Shown here piece by piece: positions 63,721 to 64,000 of a stretch of DNA of 64,000 nucleotides. The stretch's first letter is position 1, and every line of letters starts with the position of its first letter. The translations under genes and the position numbers were made by a program. Source of the stretch: Symsagittifera roscoffensis (Eukaryota; Xenacoelomorpha; Acoela; Convolutidae); assembly GCF_963678635.1 (NCBI RefSeq), contig NC_087062.1:10954670-11018669 (forward strand), read 5' to 3'. The notes under the pieces are model-generated. The model saw nothing but the letters and a program-made list of their open reading frames with translations, did not search any database and was not told where the DNA came from.

Positions 63721-64000
63721 GTTTGTCTCCAATCTTTCTTCGTCTCTGTTTTTATCTGAGTTTTCTATCTTCTCTGTCTTTGTTTTCGACTCTTCTTTTT
63801 CGATCTTTTTTTCTATTTTTTTTTTCACTCTTCTTTTCTATCTTTTTAAAAATCTTTCTTTCTTTTATTGTTGCTTCATTTTTGTTCCGTCTTTTTTTGA
63901 TCTTTCCATCTTTTTTTTCTTCTTTTTCTTTTGTATCTGTTTTTATCTGAGTTTTCTATCTTCTCTGTCTTTGTTTTCGACTCTTCTTTTGCTATCTTTT
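63721..64000. repeat. T-rich low-complexity tract, copy 2
   Basis: Same composition as 30,770-31,560 and continues past the window end. Phe/Ser-rich frames here are compositional. Confidence 0.8.

Larger units (their letters stand above)
56690..64000. repeat. Segmental duplication, copy 2
   Basis: Matches 26,907-31,000 in three ordered blocks (see that entry). It has two extra segments: 56,867-59,264 with more of the unknown family, and about 62,211-63,181 with no recognised content. The extra 5' part matches protein family A, so copy 1 more likely suffered a deletion there than copy 2 an insertion. Confidence 0.88.

Overview
The window looks like repeat-dominated nuclear DNA of a nematode, probably Caenorhabditis-like. 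The evidence is the element families present, AT-rich sequence, a 66-nt intron in a transposon gene, and 3' splice acceptors set directly before start codons, as in spliced-leader trans-splicing. The organism call is an inference. I see no rRNA, tRNA or CRISPR. The only host-type gene is a broken SLC22/organic-cation-transporter fragment at 33.6-34.8 kb.

Layout. (1) 1-11.5 kb is visibly more GC-rich than the rest and carries a run of long plus-strand frames I cannot assign to a named element. They encode a macro (ADP-ribose-binding) domain, a coiled coil joined to an SGNH hydrolase, a second SGNH-like fold with eroded catalytic blocks, an acidic EGKTG-repeat protein, and two large proteins of unknown family. 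Most frame ends are single in-frame stops or small frameshifts, so the locus is probably two or three large genes in early decay. A 902-bp segment is duplicated 6,536 bp apart. (2) 12.2-19.9, 21.5-26.6 and 35.7-39.1 kb are a tandem or nested pile of internally deleted Ty3/gypsy-like retrotransposon copies (gag start, YIDD reverse transcriptase, RNase H, integrase remnants), interrupted by a 67-bp minisatellite. (3) 26.9-31.0 kb and 56.7-64.0 kb are two copies of one segmental duplication; both contain heavily decayed relatives of the unknown genes at 7.4-10.4 kb. (4) 31.6-33.1 kb is a 5'-truncated Penelope-like element (reverse transcriptase plus GIY-YIG endonuclease) with a PHD-like zinc finger inside the RT, set in a T-rich tract. 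(5) 39,122-56,649 is a complete 17.5-kb Maverick/Polinton with about 218-bp terminal inverted repeats, lying in a retrotransposon RNase H frame.

In the Maverick, the leftward block holds protease, a small membrane ORF, major capsid, basic virion-type protein, minor capsid, integrase, an unknown gene, packaging ATPase, a membrane protein, an exonuclease-like gene and two PC4-like genes. The rightward genes are an intact unknown ORF and the protein-primed DNA polymerase B; two further unknown genes point left between them. Most key genes carry stops or frameshifts, so the element is dead but young enough to read.

The most novel content is the unknown multi-module family of region 1 with its two fossil relatives. 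Next come the PHD-like insert in the Penelope RT and the PC4-like gene pair in the Maverick.
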